Position numbers and translations under genes: made by a program | Shown: positions 1-7,625 of the stretch, one piece after another | How positions within the stretch are numbered: position 1 is the first letter of the stretch | Layout of the letters: each line of letters starts with the position of its first letter | Notes under the pieces: generated by a model | Told to the model about the DNA's origin: nothing | Seen by the model: the letters and a program-made list of their open reading frames with translations, nothing else | Database searches by the model: none | Assembly (NCBI RefSeq): GCF_014646815.1 | Contig: NZ_BMNZ01000007.1 | Span: 62,001 to 126,000 of the forward strand | Direction: 5' to 3' | DNA from: Terrabacter tumescens | GTDB lineage: Bacteria > Actinomycetota > Actinomycetes > Actinomycetales > Dermatophilaceae | Length of the DNA stretch: 64,000 bases

Positions 1-935
1 CAGGCCGTGGGGTCGGCCCCGTGCGGGTGCGGCGTGTCGGAGTGGATGCCGTGGCTGAAGACGTAGCCGGCACCGGCGAACGCCGCTCGCACGTCGTCCC
101 GGTCGACGTCGTCGAGGTGGTGCACCCCGACCTGCACGTCGAGGACGTCCTTGGCGAGCAGCCCGGGCACCGACGTGGACCCGACGTGCGACACCTCGGT
201 GACGACACCCGCCGGCGCGAGCGCAGCCGCAAGCCGGGCGACGACGCGCTCGGCGCGAGACTCCCAGTCCGGGCGCGGCTCGACGACGCAGTCGGCTGCG
301 AGCTCGGGACGACCCGAGCGGGTTCCGCTCACGAGGTTCGCGGCATACGGCTGCAGGCGCTGCGACCACAGCGCGTCGACAGCCCGCACGAGGTCCTCCG
401 GCGTGCCCGAGTTGTCGAGGACGACGTCGGCGACCGCGCGCCGCTCCGCATCGGTGGCCTGCGCGGCGATGCGGTGGCGGGCGTCCTCCTCCGGTAGTCC
501 GCGCTGCTCGACGAGCCGGCGCACGCGTGTCTCGGCGTCGGCCTCGACGACGAGGGCGAGGTGCTCGTGCACCCAGAGACCGCGCTCGACCAGCAGGGGC
601 ATGTCGTAGACGGAGACGCCGTCCCGCGGTCCGGCCGAGCGCTGCTCGGCCACGCGCGCCGCGATGGCGGGGCCGGTGATCGCGTCGAGCGCGTCCAGGG
701 CGCCACGGTCCGGGAAGACGATCGCCGCCAGGGCGGCCCGGTCCAGCGAGCCGTCGGCGCGGATCACGCCGTCGCCGAAGCGCTCCCGGATGCGCTGCAG
801 CGTCGGCTCGCCCTGCTCGACGACCTCGCGCGCGACCGCGTCGGCGTCGACGACGTGCGCCCCGAGCTCACCGAGCCGACGAGAGACCGTGGACTTGCCC
901 GACCCGATCCCTCCGGTGACCCCGACGCGCAGCAC
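1..935 (-). CDS. coaE: Dephospho-CoA kinase fused to a UPF0157/GrpB-like domain (3' end outside window)
   Basis: The enzyme phosphorylates dephospho-CoA with ATP in the last step of coenzyme A synthesis in the cytoplasm. The GTG start at 935 gives MLRVGVTGGIGSGKST, with a P-loop at residues 8-16, the strongest mark of the family. The kinase domain covers about residues 1-200. It is followed by a UPF0157/GrpB-like segment, with a conserved HVGSTSVPGLLAKDVLDVQV stretch, which continues off the left edge. This fusion is known from actinobacterial CoaE proteins. There is no clear ribosome binding site at the GTG. The gene is separated from the next gene upstream by the 68-bp intergenic element at 969-1036. 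Confidence 0.93.
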   Translation of the reverse strand, partial: MLRVGVTGGIGSGKSTVSRRLGELGAHVVDADAVAREVVEQGEPTLQRIRERFGDGVIRADGSLDRAALAAIVFPDRGALDALDAITGPAIAARVAEQRSAGPRDGVSVYDMPLLVERGLWVHEHLALVVEADAETRVRRLVEQRGLPEEDARHRIAAQATDAERRAVADVVLDNSGTPEDLVRAVDALWSQRLQPYAANLVSGTRSGRPELAADCVVEPRPDWESRAERVVARLAAALAPAGVVTEVSHVGSTSVPGLLAKDVLDVQVGVHHLDDVDRDDVRAAFAGAGYVFSHGIHSDTPHPHGADPTA

Positions 936-968
936 CCGGCCAGCCTACGGGCCACCGCCCCTCCCCGC

Positions 969-1036
969 CGAACGCCGCGTTCGATCGCGAACTCAGTGTT
1001 CTGCCAGTGAGTTCGGCGCCGAACGCGGCGTTCGGT
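969..1036. repeat. 68-bp intergenic repeat element, copy A
   Basis: This block is rich in the words CGAACGC, GCGTTCG and GTTCGG and is 56/68 identical by hand alignment, without gaps, to a block at 45516-45583. Both ends are near-palindromic (CGAACGCCGCGTTCG at the left, CCGAACGCGGCGTTCGG at the right), so the element can fold into several stems. It lies between the stop of the split-barrel gene and the start of coaE, both on the minus strand, so it may act as a terminator or be a small repetitive element. The function is not known. Confidence 0.7.
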
Positions 1037-1069
1037 CCGTGCAGGCAGGTCGGTGGAAGGGGGCGCGGG

Positions 1070-1531
1070 TCAGGCGAGGCGCGCGGGGAAGCCGCCCGTG
1101 GCGACCGGGCCCCAGCGGGTCGGCGTGACGCGCAGCAGCGACTTGCCCTGGTCGCGCATCGCCTGGCGGTACTCGTCCCAGTCGGGGTGCTCGCCGGAGA
1201 TGGCGCGGAAGTAGTCGACGAGGGGCTCGACGGACTCGGGCAGGTCGATGACCTCGCAGTCGCCGTCGACCTGGACCCACTCGCCGCCGAAGTCGTCGGA
1301 CAGCACCAGCACACTGACCTGGGGCCGGCGGCGGGCGTTCGCCGTCTTGGCACGCTCGGGGTAGGTGGAGATGACGATGCGGCCCTGCTCGTCGACGCCT
1401 CCGGTGACCGGCGACGCCTGCGGACGGCCGTCGGACCGCTGGGTCATGAGCACCATCGAGTGGCGGGGCCGCACGAAGTCGAGCAGCGCCTCGCGGTCGA
1501 CCTCGGTGTTCGTGGCGATCTGGCGGGGCAT
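1070..1531 (-). CDS. PPOX-class split-barrel flavin/F420-dependent oxidoreductase
   Basis: A 153-residue protein of the pyridoxamine-phosphate-oxidase-like split-barrel fold. These small actinobacterial proteins bind flavin or F420 and reduce diverse substrates. The N-terminal part (HSMVLMTQRSDGRPQASPV) and the stretch around ISTYPERAKTANARRRPQVS are typical of the PPOX-class F420-dependent group, where R/K residues contact the cofactor phosphate. The ATG at 1531 lies 2 nt after the stop of the TetR gene and is preceded by GAGGAG, so the two are probably translated together. The regulator therefore probably controls this gene. Substrate cannot be told from sequence. Confidence 0.8.
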   Translation of the reverse strand: MPRQIATNTEVDREALLDFVRPRHSMVLMTQRSDGRPQASPVTGGVDEQGRIVISTYPERAKTANARRRPQVSVLVLSDDFGGEWVQVDGDCEVIDLPESVEPLVDYFRAISGEHPDWDEYRQAMRDQGKSLLRVTPTRWGPVATGGFPARLA

Positions 1532-1533
1532 GG

Positions 1534-2238
1534 CTACTCCTCGGTCTCAGGGTCGGTGTCAGGGACGGTGTCAGAGTCGGTGTCGGCGGTGGTGACGTCG
1601 CACTGGTCGAAGGTCACGACGAGCGTGTCGGCCAGCCACGCGGCATACGCAGGGTGGCTCCAGCCGCAGCGACGCACGAGGCGGTCGTAGATCTCCGGCG
1701 CGCTGAGGGTCCAGCAGATGTCGAGGAACCGCTCGCGGTCGAACCGCTCCGGCAGTCCGTGCGCTCGCTCGAGGGCGGCCACCGCGTTGGTGTTGCCTGC
1801 GCGCCGCTCGCGGTCGATCGTCGCGACGAACTCCTGCAGCCCCGTGTCCGCACCTGGCCCCTGCGCGAGCAGCACGCCGAGCAGCGGGCCGACCCGCTCG
1901 TAGATCGTCGCGCACAGGGCGGCGTAGGCGCGCACGAAGGTCGGGCGGTCGGGGGCCTGGGACATGGCCCGGAACTCGGGACGCTCCTGCATCGCCACGG
2001 GCGCGTCGTCGCCGGCCAGCATGACGTCGTAGACACCCTTGACGACGTCGGACTTCGAGCCCACGGCGTTGTAGACGGTCTGGGCGCTCACCCCGGCGGC
2101 GGCGGCGAGGCCGCTGACCGACATCGCGTGGTAGCCGTCGCGGAGCAACATCTCGGCCGCTGCCTCGATGATCCGACGCCGCGTCGCGAGCGCCGCCTCG
2201 GCCCGGGAGCTGTTGTCGTACGCCCGGTCTGTTGACAT
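1534..2238 (-). CDS. TetR/AcrR-family transcriptional regulator
   Basis: A 234-residue repressor-type protein. The N-terminal helix-turn-helix lies at about residues 20-65, with the family hallmarks RRRIIEAAAEMLLRDGYHAM and VSAQTVYNAVGSKSDVVKGV. The C-terminal ligand-binding part is not assignable to a ligand. The ATG at 2238 was chosen because GAAGGG precedes it at good spacing; the longer reading frame upstream crosses the operator-like palindrome and has no homologous look. The C-terminus is acidic and repetitive (DTDSDTVPDTDPETEE). It is co-transcribed with the split-barrel oxidoreductase downstream, and a palindrome just upstream suggests autoregulation. Confidence 0.88.
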   Translation of the reverse strand: MSTDRAYDNSSRAEAALATRRRIIEAAAEMLLRDGYHAMSVSGLAAAAGVSAQTVYNAVGSKSDVVKGVYDVMLAGDDAPVAMQERPEFRAMSQAPDRPTFVRAYAALCATIYERVGPLLGVLLAQGPGADTGLQEFVATIDRERRAGNTNAVAALERAHGLPERFDRERFLDICWTLSAPEIYDRLVRRCGWSHPAYAAWLADTLVVTFDQCDVTTADTDSDTVPDTDPETEE

Positions 2239-2264
2239 CGGAGCCCTTCGAAAAGCATCATGAG

Positions 2265-2289
2265 TTCGCTGGAACGGCGTTCTAGCGAA
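2265..2289. promoter_or_regulatory. Candidate TetR operator (25-bp imperfect palindrome)
   Basis: The sequence TTCGCT-GAACG-CGTTC-AGCGAA is a near-perfect palindrome centred at 2277, with one mismatched pair and an odd central base. It sits 27-51 nt upstream of the TetR start codon, the usual place for an autoregulatory TetR operator. No second copy was noticed in the window. Confidence 0.6.
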
Positions 2290-2420
2290 TGGGTGGGGTC
2301 CAGGGGTCCCCACCCGACTGCTGCACCAGGCGGTTGCAGCGCCGACATCGGCGCCTGTCGACCGCACGAGTGTGACACGAGCGCCACCGCTCCCGCCCCC
2401 GAGGGGCACCGGGAGGGGGA

Positions 2421-2456
2421 GCGAGGGGCCGGGCCGCAGGGGTCCCGGCCCCTCGC
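2421..2456 (-). terminator. Hairpin terminator after the phosphodiesterase gene
   Basis: A perfect 13-bp stem (GCGAGGGGCCGGG paired with CCCGGCCCCTCGC) with a 10-nt loop begins 11 nt beyond the stop codon of the minus-strand phosphodiesterase gene. There is no T-tract, as is common in high-G+C actinobacteria. Confidence 0.75.
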
Positions 2457-2466
2457 TACGGGCGCG

Positions 2467-3348
2467 TCAGGCGCAGGCGGGCGCGAGCACCGACAGGGCG
2501 CGGTCCGGGTAGTCCGAGACGAGCCCGTCGACACCGGCCTGGACGAGCTCGACCATGCGGTCCGCCTCGTTGACCGTCCACGGCAGGACCGCGAGGCCGG
2601 CCGCGTGGGCCCGCTCGACGAAGTCCGCGTCGACGAGCACGTGCTCCGGCGAGATGACCTGCGCGCCGACGGCGGCGGCCCCCTCGCACACGTCCACGTG
2701 GGTCTCCCCCACGACGACGCTCCCGGTCCACGGGCTCCCGCGCACCCACGTGACGGCCGACTCGACGAGCGCCGAGCGGTTCACCTGCGGCGCGAGCTCG
2801 GCGGACAGCTCGAGCACCGCCCAGTCGAAGGAGTGCACGAAGCACTGGCGCTCGAGACGGGCATCGTGGACCCTCGAGAGGACCCCCTCGAGCAGGCGGC
2901 GCCGGTGGGCGGACTCCCCCTCGTCGAGCGGGTTGACCTTGAGCTCGATGGTCCACCACACCTCGGGAGCCCGTTCGAGCCCGTGCGCGAGGACCTCGTC
3001 CAGCGTGCTGATGCGGGCCCCCGGCGACGGGCGCTGCTCGGGGAAGCCCTCCAGCGTCAGGCTGCCGACGTCGACGGTGCGCAGCTGGTCCAGCGTCAGG
3101 TCGGCGACCCGCGCCCCGACGAGGTCCGGGCCGGTCGAGCGGCACTTGGTCGGCAGCAGCACCGGGTCGTGCCACACGACGACGTGGCCGTCGGCCGTGA
3201 GCCGCACGTCGAGCTCGACACCGGTCACCCCCGCGTCGTACGCCGCGGCGAAGCTCGCCAGGGTGTTCTCGACGACGAGGCCCTTGGCGCCCCGGTGACC
3301 CTCGACGTCGAAGCGGCCCGACGCCCACGGACCGGGTCGTGTCGACAT
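2467..3348 (-). CDS. Glycerophosphodiester phosphodiesterase
   Basis: A 293-residue TIM-barrel enzyme that hydrolyses glycerophosphodiesters to glycerol-3-phosphate and an alcohol. The N-terminal EGHRGAKG (His18), the ENT at 27-29, the metal-binding ELD (Glu45, Asp47) and WHDP (His60) are the family's catalytic residues. Further motifs are TIELKVNP mid-protein and the C-terminal TVNEADRMVELVQAGVDGLVSDYPD. No signal peptide is seen, so it is probably cytoplasmic. The ATG at 3348 starts 1 nt after the stop of an ABC-ATPase fragment, consistent with descent from a ugp-type glycerol-3-phosphate uptake locus. Confidence 0.93.
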   Translation of the reverse strand: MSTRPGPWASGRFDVEGHRGAKGLVVENTLASFAAAYDAGVTGVELDVRLTADGHVVVWHDPVLLPTKCRSTGPDLVGARVADLTLDQLRTVDVGSLTLEGFPEQRPSPGARISTLDEVLAHGLERAPEVWWTIELKVNPLDEGESAHRRRLLEGVLSRVHDARLERQCFVHSFDWAVLELSAELAPQVNRSALVESAVTWVRGSPWTGSVVVGETHVDVCEGAAAVGAQVISPEHVLVDADFVERAHAAGLAVLPWTVNEADRMVELVQAGVDGLVSDYPDRALSVLAPACA

Positions 3349-3349
3349 C

Positions 3350-3583
3350 TCAGGCCTCGATCCGCTCGCCGGACGCCGCGTCGAAGAGGTGCACCTCGTC
3401 CCGGTTCGGCTCCACGTGCACGACGTCGCCGACCGTCAGGTGGGTTCGCTTGTCGAGTCGGACCGTGACCCGGTCGGCTCCCTCGTCGGCTCCGGCCGGC
3501 GCCGAGGCGCCGCTGGAGTCCGGCGAGTGCGGATGCGGGCTTCGCTCATATTGAGCGATGGTTTCGGTCACAAGTGACTGCAC
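3350..3583 (-). pseudogene. Orphan TOBE-like C-terminal fragment of a UgpC/MsmX-type sugar ABC ATPase
   Basis: The 77-residue frame (GTG at 3583) ends in VGDVVHVEPNRDEVHLFDA followed by ASGERIEA. This closely resembles the extreme C-terminus (TOBE domain) of MalK/UgpC/MsmX-type ATPases that energise sugar and glycerol-3-phosphate importers. No Walker A, signature or Walker B motif is present, and an in-frame stop lies at 3593-3595, so the nucleotide-binding domain is gone. Residues 1-35 look like non-homologous filler. It directly abuts the phosphodiesterase gene, a usual ugpC neighbour. It may instead be a small expressed protein; translation is uncertain. Confidence 0.55.
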
Positions 3584-3737
3584 CCGGCCAACCTAGCCGC
3601 GCAGATGCACTGAACGCGGCCTTGGCGCGTCAGAGGTTCGACGCGGGTCTGAACTCCGGTGACGGTTCGGGCTCGAGGCGTTCGGCCTGCGCCGCCTGTG
3701 CGGTCTGCTCGGCATCGCGTCGACGGGGGACGCGAAG

Positions 3738-3764
3738 AGCCCCGGACCCAACGGGTCCGGGGCT
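3738..3764 (-). terminator. rpsA terminator hairpin
   Basis: A perfect 12-bp stem, AGCCCCGGACCC with its complement, and an AAC loop lie about 33 nt beyond the rpsA stop codon. Confidence 0.85.
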
Positions 3765-3796
3765 CCGTGCGAGCGGTCAGCTCAGAGCGACGAGGC

Positions 3797-5308
3797 TCAG
3801 TTGCCCGTCAGCTTCTCGCGGAGCGCAGCGAGCGCCTCGTCCGAAGCAAGGGTGCCCTCGACCGGGGCCGGGGCGTTGCGCGGGGCGCGCTCGCCACGGT
3901 CGGCGTCACCGGAGTCGGCGACGTCACCGGTCGCGGACGAGTAGGACGTCGCGGAGCCGGCGTTGGCCGCAGCCTCGGCGTCGGCCTTCGTCGCGGCGTC
4001 GACCTGGGCCTTGTGGGCCTCCCAGCGAGCGTGGGCGTCGGCGTACTGACGCTCCCACTTCTCGCGCTGGGCGTCGAAGCCCTCGAGCCACTCGTTCGTC
4101 TCCGGGTCGAAGCCCTCGGGGTACTTGTAGTTGCCCTGCTCGTCGTACTCGGCGGCCATGCCGTAGAGCGTCGGGTCGAACTCCGACGCCGAGACGGCCT
4201 GGTCGTTGGCCTGCTTGAGCGACAGCGAGATGCGGCGACGCTCGAGGTCGATGTCGATGACCTTGACGAAGATCTCGTCGCCGACGTTGACGACCTGCTC
4301 CGGCAGCTCCACGTGGCGCTCGGCCAGCTCGGAGATGTGCACGAGGCCCTCGATGCCGTCCTCGACGCGCACGAACGCACCGAACGGGACGAGCTTCGTG
4401 ACCTTGCCGGGGACGACCTGGCCGATGGCGTGCGTGCGAGCGAAGTGCTGCCAGGGGTCCTCCTGCGTCGCCTTCAGCGACAGGGAGACACGCTCACGGT
4501 CCATGTCGACGTCGAGCACCTCGACGGTGACCTCGGTGCCGACCTCGACGACCTCGGACGGGTGGTCGATGTGCTTCCACGACAGCTCGGAGACGTGGAC
4601 GAGACCGTCGACGCCGCCGAGGTCCACGAACGCACCGAAGTTGACGATGGAGGACACGACGCCCGAACGGACCTGGCCCTTCTGGAGCTCCTTGAGGAAC
4701 GTCGTGCGCACCTCGGACTGCGTCTGCTCGAGCCAGGCACGGCGCGACAGGACCACGTTGTTGCGGTTCTTGTCGAGCTCGATGATCTTGGCCTCGATCT
4801 CCTTGCCGACGTACGGCTGGAGGTCGCGGACACGGCGCATCTCGACGAGCGAGGCGGGCAGGAAGCCGCGGAGGCCGATGTCGAGGATGAGACCACCCTT
4901 GACGACCTCGATGACGGTGCCGGTGACGACGCCGTCCTCTTCCTTGACCTTCTCGATCGTGCCCCAGGCGCGCTCGTACTGCGCACGCTTCTTGGACAGG
5001 ATCAGACGGCCTTCCTTGTCCTCCTTCTGGAGGACGAGGGCCTCGACCTCGTCACCGACCTTGACGATCTCGCCCGGGTCGACGTCGTGCTTGATGGACA
5101 GCTCGCGCGAGGGGATGACGCCCTCGGTCTTGTAGCCGATGTCGAGCAGGACCTCGTCCCGGTCGACCTTGACGATGCGACCCTCGACGATGTCGCCGTC
5201 GTTGAAGTCCTTGATGGTGGCGTCGATCGCCGCAAGGATGTCTTCCTGAGAGCCGATGTCGTTGATGGCAATCTCAGGCGCGGTCTTCTCGACCGTGTTG
5301 GCAGTCAT
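3797..5308 (-). CDS. rpsA: 30S ribosomal protein S1
   Basis: A 503-residue RNA-binding ribosomal protein that helps mRNA dock on the 30S subunit. Four S1 (OB-fold) domains follow one another at about residues 35-105, 120-190, 205-275 and 290-365, with typical signatures such as VNFGAFVDLGGVDGLVHVSE and VPFGAFVRVEDGIEGLVHIS. A long acidic and Ala-rich tail without S1 repeats ends the protein, the usual actinobacterial form rather than the six-domain enterobacterial form. The ATG at 5308 (MTANTVEKTAPEIAIND) is chosen; the longer open frame upstream runs through the promoter region. GGAG lies about 10 nt before the ATG. Confidence 0.97.
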   Translation of the reverse strand: MTANTVEKTAPEIAINDIGSQEDILAAIDATIKDFNDGDIVEGRIVKVDRDEVLLDIGYKTEGVIPSRELSIKHDVDPGEIVKVGDEVEALVLQKEDKEGRLILSKKRAQYERAWGTIEKVKEEDGVVTGTVIEVVKGGLILDIGLRGFLPASLVEMRRVRDLQPYVGKEIEAKIIELDKNRNNVVLSRRAWLEQTQSEVRTTFLKELQKGQVRSGVVSSIVNFGAFVDLGGVDGLVHVSELSWKHIDHPSEVVEVGTEVTVEVLDVDMDRERVSLSLKATQEDPWQHFARTHAIGQVVPGKVTKLVPFGAFVRVEDGIEGLVHISELAERHVELPEQVVNVGDEIFVKVIDIDLERRRISLSLKQANDQAVSASEFDPTLYGMAAEYDEQGNYKYPEGFDPETNEWLEGFDAQREKWERQYADAHARWEAHKAQVDAATKADAEAAANAGSATSYSSATGDVADSGDADRGERAPRNAPAPVEGTLASDEALAALREKLTGN

Positions 5309-5433
5309 GTAGTAGGAACTCCGATTGTGGACGGTTAGATTGGGACCTCGTGGCGGCGGGCCTGACGGCTCGTGCCCCGATGCCTTTGTGGACAGGTTCA
5401 ACATTGATCGTGCGCACACGAATGTGCTCGGCA

Positions 5434-5463
5434 ATCCTATCCGCGCTGTCAGCACCCGGTCAA
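5434..5463 (-). promoter_or_regulatory. Probable vegetative-sigma promoter of rpsA
   Basis: On the minus strand TTGACC (5458-5463) and TAGGAT (5434-5439) are spaced by 18 nt, a good match to the housekeeping sigma consensus. Transcription would start near 5427 and leave a leader of about 120 nt. The -35 lies just upstream of the divergent methyltransferase start codon. Confidence 0.6.
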
Positions 5464-5471
5464 AAGAGACG

Positions 5472-6290
5472 ATGTATGCCGTGAGCACGCCCACCGACGC
5501 CACCCGACGTCCCGCTCCCCCGGCCGAGACGGCCACGGCCAACCGCACGTGGTGGGACGGCGAGGCCACGTCGTACTACGTCGAGCACGGCTCGTTCCTC
5601 GGCGACACCGACTTCGTGTGGGGGCCCGAGCGCCTGCGCGAGGAGGACGCCCGCCTGCTCGGCGACCCGTCCGGCCAGGTGGTCCTCGAGATCGGCGCGG
5701 GCTCGGGCCAGTGCTCGCGCTGGCTCGCCGCGCACCGCGCGACCGTCGTGGCCACCGACCTCTCGGCGGGGATGGTCGCGACGGGGGTGGCGGTCAACGC
5801 CGCCGTCGAGAGCGAGGCCCGCGTGCCGTTCGCCCAGTGCGACGGACGGTCCCTCCCCTTCGCCGACGCGTCCTTCGACACGGTCTTCACGGCATACGGC
5901 GTCGTGCCCTTCGTCGCAGACTCCGACGTCGTCATGGCCGAGGCTGCCCGGGTGCTGCGGCCGGGCGGCCGCTTCGTCTTCTCCACGACCCACCCGATCC
6001 GGTGGGCCTTCCCGGACGACCCGGGTGCCGGCGGCCTCACGGCGCGCCACTCGTACTTCGACCGCACGCCCTACGTCGAGCAGGACGCGTCGGGACACGC
6101 CACCTACGTCGAGCACCACCGCACGCTCGGCGACCGGGTGCGCGAGATCGCGGCGGCCGGGCTGGTGCTCGTCGACCTCGTCGAGCCGGAGTGGCCCGAG
6201 GGGCACGACGAGCCGTGGGGCGGATGGTCCCCACTGCGCGGGCGGGTCATCCCCGGCACGGCGATCTTCGTCTGCCGCAAGCCCGCCTGA
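5472..6290 (+). CDS. Class I SAM-dependent methyltransferase
   Basis: A 272-residue cytoplasmic methyltransferase. Motif I is VLEIGAGSGQ at residues 71-80, followed by an acidic residue at the end of the next strand (ATDLS), a motif-II-like SFDTVFTAYGV and the post-motif VLRPGGRFVFST. This is the Methyltransf_11 pattern. The ATG at 5472 has a purine-rich AAAAGAGA upstream; the GTG at 5481 is a possible alternative. The start codon overlaps one copy of the GTATGCCG octamer. It is divergent from rpsA. The methyl acceptor is unknown. Confidence 0.85.
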   Translation: MYAVSTPTDATRRPAPPAETATANRTWWDGEATSYYVEHGSFLGDTDFVWGPERLREEDARLLGDPSGQVVLEIGAGSGQCSRWLAAHRATVVATDLSAGMVATGVAVNAAVESEARVPFAQCDGRSLPFADASFDTVFTAYGVVPFVADSDVVMAEAARVLRPGGRFVFSTTHPIRWAFPDDPGAGGLTARHSYFDRTPYVEQDASGHATYVEHHRTLGDRVREIAAAGLVLVDLVEPEWPEGHDEPWGGWSPLRGRVIPGTAIFVCRKPA

Positions 6291-6345
6291 CAGCCGGCGG
6301 GCTCGCGGCCTCTGGACCACGCGGTCGGGCGCGGGCCGACCCCGG

Positions 6346-7476
6346 TCAGGCGCCGGCGTTCTCGTGGCGTCCGCGCTCGGCGCCGGAGCCGACGCCCAGC
6401 TCGTCGATGCCCCCGTCACCCTCCGACCGCGTCCCGCGGCGGGAGCGCGACGGGCCGGACGGAGCGCCGGCGGCCACCGGCGCCGGGCGGCGGCCGATGA
6501 GGACCGCGCCGAGGACGATGAGCAGCAGGCCGCCGACGAGGCCGATCCAGAGCAGCGGACCATGGATGAAGCCGAGGAGACGGCCCTTGCTCCCCCAGGT
6601 CTCGGCGTTCTTGCGCACGGTGTCGTCGGTGTAGCCGATGGTGCCCTTGGTCGTGGCCACCGTGCCGAACTGGCTCTGCAGGTACTTGTCGACCTGCTCC
6701 TGGCCCTTGATGATGACACCGGTGTTGGGCTCGATCCAGAGCGTGCGCACGTTGCCGTAGAAGACCTTGGCAGGGACCATCGCGCTGCCGGGCTGGTCGA
6801 AGACCCCGGCCGGCACGTCCCTCGTCGAGCGCTCGGCGGTGGGCGTCACCTGCTGGAAGACGTAGGTGTCGGTGCCGAAGAGGTTCTCCTCGCGGACGAA
6901 CTTCATCTCGGCGGCGTCGCTGAGGTCGCCGTCCCACCAGGGGTAGGTCTTCTTCTCGACGGCGAAGGGGAACTTGAAGAACAGGCCCTTGTGGACGACG
7001 TCGACCATCTTGTCCGGCTTGTCGAGCTCGCCCGCCGAGCGCTGGTCACGGCTGGACCCGGTGGCGAGACCGGTGACGCGGTCGAAGGTGACGACCTCGT
7101 TGGAGTACGTCAGGGCCCCGACGCCGACCGCCTCGGACGTGACGCCGGTCTGCCAGATGGCGACGTTGCCGTCGAGCTCGGCCGGGGTGAGGGCGCCCGG
7201 GATCCCGACGATCTGACGCGTGCTGCGCAGGGTGACGCCGGTCAGCTTGTCGTAGTGCTGCCCGTCCGTCTCGGAGCCCCAGACCCGGAGTGCGGACATG
7301 TTCTCGCCCTGCGAGACCGACGCGGTGCTCTTGCTCGGGTCCTTGGCGTCGACGACGTTGCTCTGGTCGAGGGAGACGGTCGCGAGCCGCTCGTAGAGGT
7401 AGGAACGGGACACCGCCCCGACCACCAGGAGGAGGACGCCGAGGGCGAGGGCAACTGCTCCGATAACACGACGCAC
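6346..7476 (-). CDS. DUF3068 (PorA-like family) membrane protein
   Basis: A 376-residue protein with one N-terminal membrane segment (about 5-25, GAVALALGVLLLVVGAV), a large extracytoplasmic part and a second segment near residues 305-330 (LLWIGLVGGLLLIVLGAVL), followed by a basic and Gly-rich tail. This layout and motifs such as TYPWWDGD and IEPNTGVIIKGQE match the DUF3068 family, often found near envelope-glycan genes in actinobacteria. Biochemical role is unknown. It is divergent from the polytopic protein gene at 7626. Confidence 0.8.
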   Translation of the reverse strand: MRRVIGAVALALGVLLLVVGAVSRSYLYERLATVSLDQSNVVDAKDPSKSTASVSQGENMSALRVWGSETDGQHYDKLTGVTLRSTRQIVGIPGALTPAELDGNVAIWQTGVTSEAVGVGALTYSNEVVTFDRVTGLATGSSRDQRSAGELDKPDKMVDVVHKGLFFKFPFAVEKKTYPWWDGDLSDAAEMKFVREENLFGTDTYVFQQVTPTAERSTRDVPAGVFDQPGSAMVPAKVFYGNVRTLWIEPNTGVIIKGQEQVDKYLQSQFGTVATTKGTIGYTDDTVRKNAETWGSKGRLLGFIHGPLLWIGLVGGLLLIVLGAVLIGRRPAPVAAGAPSGPSRSRRGTRSEGDGGIDELGVGSGAERGRHENAGA

Positions 7477-7625
7477 GGATGACTCCCGGGTATGGTGACA
7501 ACGCTGTCAACGGGCACGAGTTACGCATCAGTAACCCATGACTCCGCGCGGAGCCTACCAGCGTGTATCTTGGCCGTCACTCACAAGGACGTCGTGGCGT
7601 CCCAGCACCTTCGGAGGGGCCACCC

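Noticed and set aside
3592-3737. A gene between the TOBE fragment and the rpsA terminator
   Set aside because: No frame with a start, a ribosome binding site and plausible protein was seen; nothing recognisable lies here.
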